This document shows, one piece after another, positions 31,036 to 39,773 of a stretch of DNA of 45,547 nt. A program made the translations under genes and the position numbers. The DNA comes from Clostridiales bacterium (GTDB lineage Bacteria > Bacillota > Clostridia > Oscillospirales > Oscillospiraceae). Position 1 is the first letter of the stretch; each line of letters begins with the position of its first letter. The stretch covers positions 1 through 45,547 of the forward strand of contig DUPK01000062.1 of assembly GCA_012838345.1 (NCBI GenBank), written 5' to 3'. The notes under the pieces are model-generated. The model searched no databases. It saw only the letters and a list, made by a program, of their open reading frames with translations, and was not told the origin of the DNA.

Positions 31036-32415
31036 TTATCTGCGGCGCCTTCCGACATAATTTCTGTAAATGTTTTTGTAGCCGGATTTTGAGGGTTTGT
31101 AGCGCCGCCTCTTTCTGCCGCTGATTAAGAAGATGATATAAAGAACAATGAGAATAGCCAGAACAAATGCAATAATCTTGATAATAGGATTTTTAAGTGT
31201 GTCTATGACGGTGCTCTTAATATACTCGTACCTCGACTGTTCTACCGACGAAATCGAAACAAGCTTTGTGGTCCCCAGGTGTTTGCCGTTGTAGCTTACA
31301 GAGATTTCGCCTATTACCTGACCTGCGGAAATGGGCGCATTGAGAGGTATCCCCTCTCTTTCGTTGTATATGATAATCTCGCGCTCAATCTCCGAATCCT
31401 CAACATCCACAGGCAGGATGGAGGTTATAGTCTCTTCGGGTCTGACAATTATGGAATCGACGCCGCTTCCGTGCTTTATCGCAACCTCCCGGACCAGCTC
31501 GTCAGTGCTGACGAGCACGCGGTTTGAGAAGCTGTTGAAGGCCCACTCGTAAAGGCGCTTGGATTCCGTGAAGCTCATGTTGTAGACAATGCCCTCGTCG
31601 TCCGTATAGGTGGAAGCGCCCATTACAATGGCGACGAGGTTAATGCCGTCCTTCGAGGCTGTCGATACAAGGCAGCGGCCGGCCTCGTCGGTGTGGCCGG
31701 TTTTTACTCCAGATGCATAGGGGTAATAATAGCTCACCCTGTAAGGAGATATAAGGTGGTTTGTGGTGGTAAGATACCTTGTGCCGGACTTGTTTGTAGG
31801 CGGTATTTCAATTGATACCGTGTTAACTATCTCGACAAAAAGCGGGTGCTTTAGAGCCTCTTTTGTGATGAGGTACAAGTCGCGTGCGGTTGTGTAGTGG
31901 TTCGGATTGTGCAGGCCGTGTGTATTAGCAAAGTGGGTGCCCGTACAGCCGAGCTCCTTTGCCCTTTCATTCATCATGTCTATAAATTCATATATGTCGC
32001 CGCCCGCTACGCGCTCGCCGAGTATGTTGCCCGCCTCGTTTGCAGAGGCGACGAGCGAGCAGTAGAGAAGGTCCTTAAACGGCATAACCTCGGTGGGGAT
32101 TATGTTCTGGGTGCTCCCGTCAAGCGTCAAATCGTTATGCGAGGTATAGGAAGCCGTAATCGGTTCGTCGAGGGCTATCTCGCCGCGCTCGTAAGCCTCT
32201 ATGGCGAGCAGGCAAGTCATAATCTTTGTCGTGCTTGCCGGGTAGACAGGCTCGTCCGGGTTTTTCGAGTAATAGACCTCTTCGGTGTCGGCGTTTATAA
32301 GCAACACCGCCTTTGCCTGGATGTCGGGGTCGGTCAGCGCCCTTGCGCTTAGATTGAAGGACAGCACCACTGTTATAATCAATAGCAGTGAGATGAAAAT
32401 TTTTGACTTTTTCAT
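31036..32415 (-). CDS. dacF: D-alanyl-D-alanine carboxypeptidase (DacF/PBP5-type)
   Basis: A 459-residue low-mass penicillin-binding protein. Signal peptide at residues 1-26, active-site STTK (Ser61, Lys64), SAN near 130 and KTG near 215. It trims the terminal D-Ala of stem peptides; DacF acts in the forespore in Bacillus. The C-terminal domain is followed by a membrane helix (near residue 415) and an Arg/Lys-rich tail (KRRRYKPSKSGYKN), which anchors it. The ATG at 32415 is 6 bases from GGGAG; the ATG at 32421 touches the SD. Confidence 0.93.
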   Translation of the reverse strand: MKKSKIFISLLLIITVVLSFNLSARALTDPDIQAKAVLLINADTEEVYYSKNPDEPVYPASTTKIMTCLLAIEAYERGEIALDEPITASYTSHNDLTLDGSTQNIIPTEVMPFKDLLYCSLVASANEAGNILGERVAGGDIYEFIDMMNERAKELGCTGTHFANTHGLHNPNHYTTARDLYLITKEALKHPLFVEIVNTVSIEIPPTNKSGTRYLTTTNHLISPYRVSYYYPYASGVKTGHTDEAGRCLVSTASKDGINLVAIVMGASTYTDDEGIVYNMSFTESKRLYEWAFNSFSNRVLVSTDELVREVAIKHGSGVDSIIVRPEETITSILPVDVEDSEIEREIIIYNEREGIPLNAPISAGQVIGEISVSYNGKHLGTTKLVSISSVEQSRYEYIKSTVIDTLKNPIIKIIAFVLAILIVLYIIFLISGRKRRRYKPSKSGYKNIYRNYVGRRRR

Positions 32416-32558
32416 ATGCATCTCCCGCGAAATATGTTACAATAGTCAAAAAAATGAAAGGCAGTCATGGCCGCCGGCATATGGTCTTTGGTCGAAACTT
32501 CGGATAGCAAATATTTCTTTTGTTATTATATCAAAATTCGCACAGAAATCAACCGATA

Positions 32559-33056
32559 ATGTCGGAAGGGAAGATATTTGTGCGCGGAAGTAATAGAAAA
32601 AAGGCCCACATAACCATATTGAAGACAGAGCTTGTATTTATATCGGCAGCGCTTGTACTGTCGGCCTTCGTTCTGGGCTTTTTTATGGGCAGAGGCAGGG
32701 GCGGCGCGGTATTTGAAATGGCGCCCCTGAGCTACACCGAGCAGGCGCTCGGCCTCAATAGCACCGGCGCCCTTCCCGAATCGGGCGAAGAAGCCGGGCA
32801 AGAGGCGGTTTATACGGAAAAGGGCGACGGCGCGGACTTAACGGCAACCCCCGAGCAAAGCGGTAAAATAAACATTAACACGGCCGATTCCTCGCGGCTA
32901 ATCAGTCTTCCCGGCATTGGAGAGGTGCTCGCCGGGCGGATAATAGAATACCGCGAGAAAACCGGCGGGTTTAAAAATATCTACGAGCTTATGGATGTAA
33001 GCGGTATTGGAGAGAAGACCTTTCAAAAGCTTGAGCACCTGATTTGCGTGGGTTAA
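32559..33056 (+). CDS. ComEA-like protein with helix-hairpin-helix DNA-binding domain
   Basis: A ~165-residue protein with an N-terminal membrane anchor (VFISAALVLSAFVLGFFMG near residue 24), a Pro/Glu-rich linker, and a C-terminal double HhH domain (ININTADSSRLISLPGIGEV then DVSGIGEKTFQKLEHLICVG). This is the ComEA arrangement, where the domain binds DNA outside the membrane for uptake. No other competence gene is close. The start is unsure: ATG at 32559 lacks an SD, whereas a GTG at 32580 has a purine-rich GGAAGGGA 8 bases upstream. Confidence 0.85.
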   Translation: MSEGKIFVRGSNRKKAHITILKTELVFISAALVLSAFVLGFFMGRGRGGAVFEMAPLSYTEQALGLNSTGALPESGEEAGQEAVYTEKGDGADLTATPEQSGKININTADSSRLISLPGIGEVLAGRIIEYREKTGGFKNIYELMDVSGIGEKTFQKLEHLICVG

Positions 33057-33211
33057 GGCAACGCTCAGTCTCAGCGATTTCACCGGCGCAGAACACAATT
33101 AGAGTCTCTTGTACGCATGAAAACACGGCGAATAACCAAAGGCCTTCCGTTTTGGGAGGAGGCTTCCATCATTAACAATACTATTCGAGCGCGGGCAAAG
33201 GAGAGGAAGAT

Positions 33212-33892
33212 ATGAAAATACTTGTTGTAGACGACGAAAAGCTGCTTGTAAAGGGAATTAAATTCAACCTCGAAACCGAGGGCTATAAAGTTGAAGTGGC
33301 CTACGACGGCGAAGAGGCGGTTGAACTTGCCAGGAATGGCAATTTCGACCTGATTATCCTCGATGTAATGATGCCCAAACTCAGCGGCCTTGATGCATGC
33401 ATGCGCATCAGGGAGTTTTCCACCGTGCCGATAATTCTGCTCACGGCTAAGGCCGAGGATGTTGACAAGATAATCGGCTTTGAATACGGCGCGGACGACT
33501 ACGTGACGAAGCCTTTCAACATACTTGAGCTCAAGGCAAGGATACGCGCCCTGATACGCAGGTCTCAGATTCAAAGCCAGAATGAGGGCTCGAACGTTAT
33601 AAAAAGCGGCTATATAACCATAGACACAGAGCGCCGCTGCGCCTATAAGGACGAAGAGCCGGTCGAGCTCACCGCCAAGGAGTTCGACCTTATAGAGCTG
33701 CTAATGAAAAACCCCGGCAGGGTCTACAGCAGGGAAAATCTCCTGAACATCATCTGGGGCTACGGCTATCAGGGCGATATAAGGACCGTCGACGTCCATA
33801 TCAGGAGGCTGAGGGAGAAGCTGGAGCGCTCTCCGGCCGAGCCCGAGAAAATAATGACCAAGTGGGGAGTGGGCTACTATTTCAAAGACTGA
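33212..33892 (+). CDS. OmpR/PhoB-family response regulator
   Basis: A 226-residue two-component regulator: receiver with the acidic pair D7-D8, phospho-acceptor D51, Thr and Lys (KPFN) in place; C-terminal winged helix (ERRCAYKDEEPVELTAKEFD onward, ending RTVDVHIRRLREKLE). AAAGGAGAGG precedes the ATG. It is the first gene of a set with a histidine kinase and a GerMN lipoprotein; the target genes are unknown. Confidence 0.95.
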   Translation: MKILVVDDEKLLVKGIKFNLETEGYKVEVAYDGEEAVELARNGNFDLIILDVMMPKLSGLDACMRIREFSTVPIILLTAKAEDVDKIIGFEYGADDYVTKPFNILELKARIRALIRRSQIQSQNEGSNVIKSGYITIDTERRCAYKDEEPVELTAKEFDLIELLMKNPGRVYSRENLLNIIWGYGYQGDIRTVDVHIRRLREKLERSPAEPEKIMTKWGVGYYFKD

Positions 33893-33947
33893 TATCAAGG
33901 GTATCGGTATAAAAAACAGTGTCCAGTTCAAGTTCGCGGCCAGCTAT

Positions 33948-35318
33948 GTGTCCCTTATTCTGCTGCTGCTCGTTCTCCTGAATACCTACCCCATAAGAAT
34001 GTCGAGGAATCTCGCCTTTTCTTCCAAGCAGACCTCGATGCATAATCAGGCCGCCGTCGTGGCTACCTCGCTCTCAGAGCTCGGCAGACTCACCGAGGAC
34101 GAGGTTTTCAAGGTCATGAGCCTTCTCGACAACATGAACATGACGCGGGTTATAGTTACGGATACCGATGCCCGGATAATGTTCGACACCTCCGAAACGG
34201 AGGACAATATCGGGAAATACGCCGTCTTCTCAGAGATAAGGAACGCCCTCAACGGAAAGGACGTATTCTATTCCGTGCTGTCGGAGGGGGCCTTTATGAG
34301 CCGTGCCGCGATACCGATTAGATACAGGGGCACGACGATAGGGGCGGTGTACCTATACGAATACGATTCGAACCAGGCCTCGCTCATATCGGCCATTCAG
34401 GGGACCATGCTGAGGTTTTCGTACTTAGTCTGCGCATTGTCAATACTGCTCGCCCTCGTGTTTTCAAGAATTATCACAAAGAGGATAAACGTGATACTGA
34501 GCGCGATTAAGGTGGTGCGCGAGGGAAGCTACAACTATAATCTGGACCTGAAGGGGAAGGACGAGCTTTCCCAGCTCGGACATGAGTTCAACAGAATGGC
34601 CGAGCGTCTTAAGACAACCGACGAGATGCGCCGCCGATTTGTATCCGACGCATCGCACGAGCTGAAAACACCCCTTGCGGCCATCAAGCTCCTGAGCGAC
34701 AGCATTGTGCAAAACGAAAATATGGACCCCAGGACGATTAGGGAGTTTGTCAGCGACATAGGCAGGGAGTCGGACAGGCTTGCAAAGATTACCGAAAAGC
34801 TCCTGAGCATAAGCAGGCTTGAGGGCGAGAAAAGGGAGAAACCCTATAAAGTCGACGTTAAGACCGTTGTGTTGAGGGCTTTGCAGCTAATTCGGCCACT
34901 GGCTAAGGACGGCGGCATAGAGCTGAAGAATGAGCTTGAGAACGACTGCGCCGTGCTCGCGACGGAGGACGACCTGCATCAGATAGTATTCAACCTCGTG
35001 GAAAACGCGGTCAAATACACGCCGCATGGCGGGGAGGTGCGTGTCACCCTGGCCAAATCGGAGACGGAAGTGTGTTTAGTCGTCGCCGATACCGGAATCG
35101 GCATACCGAGCGAGGACCTGCCCTATATTTTCGACCGCTTCTACCGTGTGGACAAGGCGCGCTCGCGGGAGGCGGGCGGCAGCGGGCTCGGGCTGTCCAT
35201 AGTCCAGCACGCGGTTCTTATACACGGCGGCACCGTCAAAGCCGAGTCCGTGGAGACGGGGGGAACAAAATTCACGGTTTGCTTCCCGTCTTACAGAGAG
35301 GAGGGAAAAGCGTCTTGA
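33948..35318 (+). CDS. Sensor histidine kinase (two membrane segments, HAMP, HisKA, HATPase)
   Basis: A membrane histidine kinase. Given here from GTG 33948 (456 residues): first TM at the N-terminus, ~140-residue extracytoplasmic sensor, second TM at 157-175, HAMP about 180-228, HisKA with His237 (SDASHELKTP), and the ATP-binding domain with N, G1 (DTGIGIP) and G2 (GGSGLGLS) boxes. The true N-terminus is probably longer: the frame reads IKNSVQFKFAASYVSLILLL, which is usual for such kinases, but no ATG, GTG or TTG exists between the in-frame stop at 33855 and 33948. ATA 33909, 7 bases from AAGGG, is the best unusual start. It overlaps the lipoprotein gene by 4 bases. Confidence 0.9.
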   Translation: MSLILLLLVLLNTYPIRMSRNLAFSSKQTSMHNQAAVVATSLSELGRLTEDEVFKVMSLLDNMNMTRVIVTDTDARIMFDTSETEDNIGKYAVFSEIRNALNGKDVFYSVLSEGAFMSRAAIPIRYRGTTIGAVYLYEYDSNQASLISAIQGTMLRFSYLVCALSILLALVFSRIITKRINVILSAIKVVREGSYNYNLDLKGKDELSQLGHEFNRMAERLKTTDEMRRRFVSDASHELKTPLAAIKLLSDSIVQNENMDPRTIREFVSDIGRESDRLAKITEKLLSISRLEGEKREKPYKVDVKTVVLRALQLIRPLAKDGGIELKNELENDCAVLATEDDLHQIVFNLVENAVKYTPHGGEVRVTLAKSETEVCLVVADTGIGIPSEDLPYIFDRFYRVDKARSREAGGSGLGLSIVQHAVLIHGGTVKAESVETGGTKFTVCFPSYREEGKAS

Positions 35319-36196
35319 GACGTATCATCCCCCTGCTGATTCTTCTGACGCTGTTTCTGACGGGTTGTGCCCAAGAGGAGCAGGGCTTCTTTATAACCGT
35401 CTATTACGCTTCCTCTGAGAACGTTGAGGACAAGAGCCTTGCGATAGGCAAGGAGCAAAGGCGCGTACAGGACGGTTCCGGCGCCCTTGAAACCGCCCTG
35501 GCCGCCGTAATGGAAAGGCCGCTGGACTTAAAGCTGCGCTCCACCTTCGGGGAAGGGGTAAGCCTGATTTCGTATGATGTTGAGGATGGGGAGATTAAGC
35601 TCCATATGTCCGACTCCTATGCCGATATGCCGGAGGGGGATAAGGTCATAGCCAGAGCCTGCCTTGTACTGACCCTCTGCGCTCTCGAGGGAATTGATAC
35701 GGTGTCCATCTTTATCGGTGATGTGCCCGATGCCATAGGTATTAGGGCCGAGGATATAGAAGTTGAAAATGCCGAGCTTAATCCCCATGAGAAACGGATA
35801 AAGCTCTATTTCGCCCATCCGAGCGGGACCTTGAAGGAGGAGCGGCGCGATATAAGAGTTGACGGCGAGCGGGAGCTTGCCTTATACGTGATGGAGGAGC
35901 TTCTCTCCGGCCCGCGGGATACGGAGCTTTATCAGGCTGTCCCGGAAGGGACAAGGCTCCTCTCGCTCACGGTCGAGGGGCGCACCTGCATTGTGGACCT
36001 CTCCCGCGAGTTTTTGGAAAACGCAAACCAGTCGGAGCTAGAAGAGGAGCTTGCGGTCTATTCCGTAGTTAACTCCCTCACGGCTCTGACCACTATAGAC
36101 AGAGTGCAGTTTCTGATTGAGGGCAAGAGGCTGGAGAACTATTACAGCATTGAGATTTTTAACCCGATTGAGGGTAATACGGAAATAATGGCATAA
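35315..36196 (+). CDS. GerMN-domain lipoprotein
   Basis: A 293-residue lipoprotein: signal peptide with lipobox LTGC at about residue 17, then two GerMN repeats (about 60-170 and 190-290). GerMN proteins sit outside the membrane and serve in spore germination (GerM) or envelope sensing. The TTG start at 35315 overlaps the kinase stop (TTGA) and has GAGGAGGG upstream. Its co-translation with the kinase suggests that it modulates that sensor. The frame is open further upstream but that part is a shadow of the kinase. Confidence 0.88.
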   Translation: MRRIIPLLILLTLFLTGCAQEEQGFFITVYYASSENVEDKSLAIGKEQRRVQDGSGALETALAAVMERPLDLKLRSTFGEGVSLISYDVEDGEIKLHMSDSYADMPEGDKVIARACLVLTLCALEGIDTVSIFIGDVPDAIGIRAEDIEVENAELNPHEKRIKLYFAHPSGTLKEERRDIRVDGERELALYVMEELLSGPRDTELYQAVPEGTRLLSLTVEGRTCIVDLSREFLENANQSELEEELAVYSVVNSLTALTTIDRVQFLIEGKRLENYYSIEIFNPIEGNTEIMA

Positions 36197-36227
36197 TTAA
36201 AAAGGTTTCCTGAAAGGAATGGTTAAA

Positions 36228-37502
36228 ATGAGTGAAGTAAGTACAAAATGCGTGCAGGCAGGCTACAGCCCCAAAACAGGGGAGCCCAGGGTCATACCCA
36301 TAATTCAGAGCACCACCTTCAAGTATGACAGCGGCGAGGAGATGGGCAAGCTATTCGACCTTGAGGCGGAAGGCTACTTCTATTCGCGCCTGCAAAATCC
36401 GACGAACGACTATGTTGCCGCCAAGATAGCTCAGCTTGAGGGCGGGGTAAGCGCCATGCTCACGGCCTCGGGGCAGGCGGCGACTTTCTATACAATCTTC
36501 AATCTCTGCTCCTGCGGCGACCATGTAGTGTCCTCAACCGCGATTTACGGGGGCACTTACAACCTCTTTGCGGTCACAATGAAGCGCATGGGCATTGAAT
36601 TTACCTTCGTCGACCCCGACTGCTCCGACGAGGAGCTTCACGCTGCCTTCAGGGAGAACACAAAGGCGGTCTTCGGCGAGACGATAGCGAACCCTGCCCT
36701 CAAGGTGCTCGATATAGAGCGCTTTGCAAGGGTTGCGCACAGCCACGGTGTCCCGCTTATCGTAGACAATACCTTCGCAACGCCGATAAACTGCCGCCCG
36801 ATTGAATGGGGGGCCGATATAGTCGTGCACTCGACAACAAAGTATATGGACGGGCACGCAACCGTGCTCGGCGGCGCCATAGTGGACAGCGGTAATTTCG
36901 ACTGGTCGAAGTACCCGGATAAGTTCCCGGGGCTGACTACGCCCGACGAGAGCTATCACGGCGTTGTCTACACCGAGCGCTTCGGCAGGGCCGCTTTTAT
37001 CACAAAGGCGACGACGCAGCTCATGCGCGACCTCGGCGCTATGCAGTCGCCGCACAACGCCTTCCTTCTCAATCTGGGGCTTGAGAGCCTCCATGTGCGC
37101 ATGCCGAGGCACTGCGAAAACGCGCAGGCCGTGGCCGAATATCTGGAGGCGCACGAGAAGGTTGCCTGGGTAAACTACAGCGGCCTTAGGAGCAGCAGGT
37201 ATTACGAGCTTGCGAAAAAGTATATGCCTAACGGAACCTGCGGGGTTGTGTCCTTCGGCGTCAGGGGCGGCAGGGCCGCTGCGGAGAAGTTTATGAGGAA
37301 TTTGAAGCTCGCCGCGATTGTGACCCACGTCGCCGATGTGCGCACCTGCGTTTTGCACCCTGCGAGCACCACTCACAGGCAGATGAACGACAGGGAGCTA
37401 GAAGCGGCCGGAGTACCTGCGGATATGATTCGCCTTTCCGTGGGAATAGAGGATAAAAAGGACATTATTGCGGACATCGAGCAGGCGCTCGCCGCAATAT
37501 AA
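36228..37502 (+). CDS. metY: O-acetylhomoserine (thiol)-lyase, MetY-type PLP enzyme
   Basis: A 424-residue Cys/Met metabolism PLP enzyme. The PLP lysine is K205 in HSTTKYMDGH, SGQAATF near 81 binds the phosphate, and the length is near 425, all as in MetY, which makes homocysteine from O-acetylhomoserine and sulfide; methionine gamma-lyase is a less likely reading. The ATG at 36228 is 9 bases from AAAGGA; the ATG at 36219 touches it. No other methionine gene is adjacent. Confidence 0.88.
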   Translation: MSEVSTKCVQAGYSPKTGEPRVIPIIQSTTFKYDSGEEMGKLFDLEAEGYFYSRLQNPTNDYVAAKIAQLEGGVSAMLTASGQAATFYTIFNLCSCGDHVVSSTAIYGGTYNLFAVTMKRMGIEFTFVDPDCSDEELHAAFRENTKAVFGETIANPALKVLDIERFARVAHSHGVPLIVDNTFATPINCRPIEWGADIVVHSTTKYMDGHATVLGGAIVDSGNFDWSKYPDKFPGLTTPDESYHGVVYTERFGRAAFITKATTQLMRDLGAMQSPHNAFLLNLGLESLHVRMPRHCENAQAVAEYLEAHEKVAWVNYSGLRSSRYYELAKKYMPNGTCGVVSFGVRGGRAAAEKFMRNLKLAAIVTHVADVRTCVLHPASTTHRQMNDRELEAAGVPADMIRLSVGIEDKKDIIADIEQALAAI

Positions 37503-37517
37503 TCGGGGAGAAGCAGT

Positions 37518-37919
37518 TTGGCAAATTACTTTGATATTAAACTGTCCAACGAGGAAATAGGCAGGATAAGCAATCTGGGACTTGCCCATGTCGGGGACGC
37601 GGTCTTTGAGCTGATGGTGCGCGTCTGGCTCTGCGAGCACGGGAAATGTACTTCGGGCGGGCTGCACCGCGCCGCCATTTCCTATGTGAGTGCGCCCCGA
37701 CAGGCGAAGATGGCCGAGAAGCTGCTGCCGCATCTCACCGAGGAGGAGCGGGCGGTGTTCAAGCGCGGCCGCAACACGAAGGTGAGTTCAGTGCCGAAAA
37801 ACGCCGACCCCGGCGAATACCACGCGGCGACGGGGCTTGAAACCCTGCTCGGCTATCTGTACCTGCATGGCAGGCAGGAGCGCATAAACGAGCTGTTTGG
37901 TATTATGATGGAGGACTGA
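37518..37919 (+). CDS. mrnC: Mini-ribonuclease III
   Basis: A 133-residue Mini-III RNase: an RNase III catalytic domain without a dsRNA-binding domain (LAHVGDAVFELMVR near residue 22; AATGLETLLGYLYLHG near 103). It matures 23S rRNA ends in Bacillus. TTG start with GGGGAG 7 bases upstream. It follows metY by 15 bases and precedes rqcH by one base. Confidence 0.93.
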   Translation: MANYFDIKLSNEEIGRISNLGLAHVGDAVFELMVRVWLCEHGKCTSGGLHRAAISYVSAPRQAKMAEKLLPHLTEEERAVFKRGRNTKVSSVPKNADPGEYHAATGLETLLGYLYLHGRQERINELFGIMMED

Positions 37920-37920
37920 T

Positions 37921-39684
37921 ATGCCGCTGGACGCATTATGTCTGATGCCGCTTACCGAGGAGATAAGGAAGGCTGCCGAGGGCGCGAGGATAGACAAAAT
38001 ACAGCAGCCGGGGAAAAACGAGCTGGTTTTCTCGATTCGGGGGCCATTGGGAGCGAAAAGGCTCTTTATCTCCGCCGCGAGCGGAAGGGCCAGGGCGCAT
38101 TTTACGGAACTGGCCTTCGAAAATCCTAAGACCCCGCCGATGTTCTGCATGCTGCTTCGAAAGCACCTTGCGGGAGCCAAGATCTGCACCGTAACGCAGC
38201 CTCCCATGGAGCGGATGCTCGCTATTGAAATCGACAGCTACGATGAGATGGGCGTTGAGACGAAAAAGCGCCTGTATGTGGAGCTTATTAGCAACAGCGC
38301 GAATGTAGTCCTGGCCGGCGGGGACGGCCGAATAATCGACTGCCTGCGAAGGGTCGAGGGCGACGAAAAGGGTGAAAAGCGGCGCCTGCTGCCGGGCCTG
38401 TTCTACAAGATGCCGCCGCCGACTAACAAGCACAATCTGCTGCTATTAACCGAAGAAGAGATTTGCAGTCTGTGGAGAAAGGCAAATCCCGGCAAAACTG
38501 TGGACGCCTGGCTGCTTGAGAGCTTCTCGGGGTTATCGCCCCTTGTGTGCCGTGAGCTCTCCCAGCGATTTTTCGGAGACATCGGACTTTTGATAGGAGG
38601 ACTGCCGGCCGGGGAGAACCGGGCGCTGCCCCAAAAGCTTTGGGACTTCGTTTTGAGCATAAAGGCGGGTAATTTAAAGCCCCATATGCTCTCCGACGCC
38701 GGAAAACCCTTTGATTTTTCCTGCATGCCGATAACGCAGTACGGAAATAAAATGGAGATAAGCACCTTCGAGAGCTTTTCCGGGATGCTCGACGCTTTTT
38801 ATTCAAAGCGCGAGAGCGAGGAGAGCGCTCGCCAGCGCACCCAGGTGCTGATGAAAACCGTGAAAACCCTGCGCGACCGCAGAGCAAAGAAGCTTGCAAA
38901 TCAAAAAGAGGAGCTCAAGGCGACGTACGGGCGCGAGCGCCTTCGCGAAATTGGCGACATACTAATGGCAAACCTTCACAATCTGAAAAAGGGGCTTAGC
39001 TCGGTCAGGCTAAACGACTTCTATTCCGAGGATAGCGGTGAAATCGAAATAAAGCTCGACCCGCTGCTTACGCCCCAGCAGAACGCCGCAAAGTACTATA
39101 AGGAGTATACCAAGAAGAAAAACGCCGAGCGCCACCTGACCGAACAAATCGAGATAGGCGAGTCCGAACTTATGTATCTAGAGAGCGTTTTGGACGAATT
39201 AAGCCGCGCCGCAAGCGAAAGGGACGTCGCCGAGATACGGCAGGAGCTTCAGAGGATGGGCTATATCCGCGCAAAAAGCGGCGGGAAGAAGGAAAAGGAA
39301 GTAAAATCAAAGCCTTTGCGCTTTGTCTCCTCGTCCGGCTTCCAGGTGCTTGTGGGCAAGAACAACAGCCAGAACGACGAGCTCACGTTCAAGACAGCTG
39401 AGCGCTTCGATTTGTGGCTGCACACGCAGAGGGTGCACGGCTCGCATGTGGTGGTTTCTTTAAAGGGCCGGGAAGTAGACGACAGGACGCTGGAGGAAGC
39501 GGCGATACTTGCGGCTTATTTTTCCCAGGCTTCGCAGGGGCAGAAGATTCCGGTGGACTACACTTTAATAAAGAACGTAAAAAAGCCGCCCCACGCTAAG
39601 CCGGGCATGGTGATATACACGGATTACAAAACGATTTTTGTCACGCCGGACGAGAAAGTAGTCCAGGCGCTCAAAGCGGATTAA
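37921..39684 (+). CDS. rqcH: RqcH (NFACT-family ribosome quality-control protein)
   Basis: A 587-residue NFACT protein. It binds stalled 50S subunits and adds C-terminal alanine tails to nascent chains. NFACT-N at residues 1-180 (with PPMFCMLLRKH at 72-82), coiled-coil at about 290-430, and NFACT-R at about 460-570 (FDLWLHTQRVHGSH). At the site matching Bacillus D97-R98 it has E97-R98. The ATG at 37921 follows GGAGG by 6 bases and starts 1 base after mrnC. A terminator follows at 39735. Confidence 0.94.
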   Translation: MPLDALCLMPLTEEIRKAAEGARIDKIQQPGKNELVFSIRGPLGAKRLFISAASGRARAHFTELAFENPKTPPMFCMLLRKHLAGAKICTVTQPPMERMLAIEIDSYDEMGVETKKRLYVELISNSANVVLAGGDGRIIDCLRRVEGDEKGEKRRLLPGLFYKMPPPTNKHNLLLLTEEEICSLWRKANPGKTVDAWLLESFSGLSPLVCRELSQRFFGDIGLLIGGLPAGENRALPQKLWDFVLSIKAGNLKPHMLSDAGKPFDFSCMPITQYGNKMEISTFESFSGMLDAFYSKRESEESARQRTQVLMKTVKTLRDRRAKKLANQKEELKATYGRERLREIGDILMANLHNLKKGLSSVRLNDFYSEDSGEIEIKLDPLLTPQQNAAKYYKEYTKKKNAERHLTEQIEIGESELMYLESVLDELSRAASERDVAEIRQELQRMGYIRAKSGGKKEKEVKSKPLRFVSSSGFQVLVGKNNSQNDELTFKTAERFDLWLHTQRVHGSHVVVSLKGREVDDRTLEEAAILAAYFSQASQGQKIPVDYTLIKNVKKPPHAKPGMVIYTDYKTIFVTPDEKVVQALKAD

Positions 39685-39734
39685 ATCAGCGGCATAGCGA
39701 TTCCGTGTACGCTGTGCCAGCGCTTGCACAAAAT

Positions 39735-39765
39735 AAACGGCCTGCCCATTAGGGGCAGGCCGTTT
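39735..39765. terminator. Bidirectional terminator after rqcH
   Basis: AAACGGCCTGCCC (39735) / GGGCAGGCCGTTT (39765), a 13-bp stem between the convergent rqcH and SLH genes. Confidence 0.8.
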
Positions 39766-39773
39766 GAGTTTAG

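Noticed and set aside
35072-35314. N-terminal extension of the GerMN lipoprotein by 81 codons
   Set aside because: That stretch lies in the kinase ATP-binding domain in another frame, while the TTG at 35315 gives a perfect lipoprotein signal and SD.
36534-37376. 280-codon minus-strand frame across metY
   Set aside because: Antisense shadow of a well-conserved enzyme gene.
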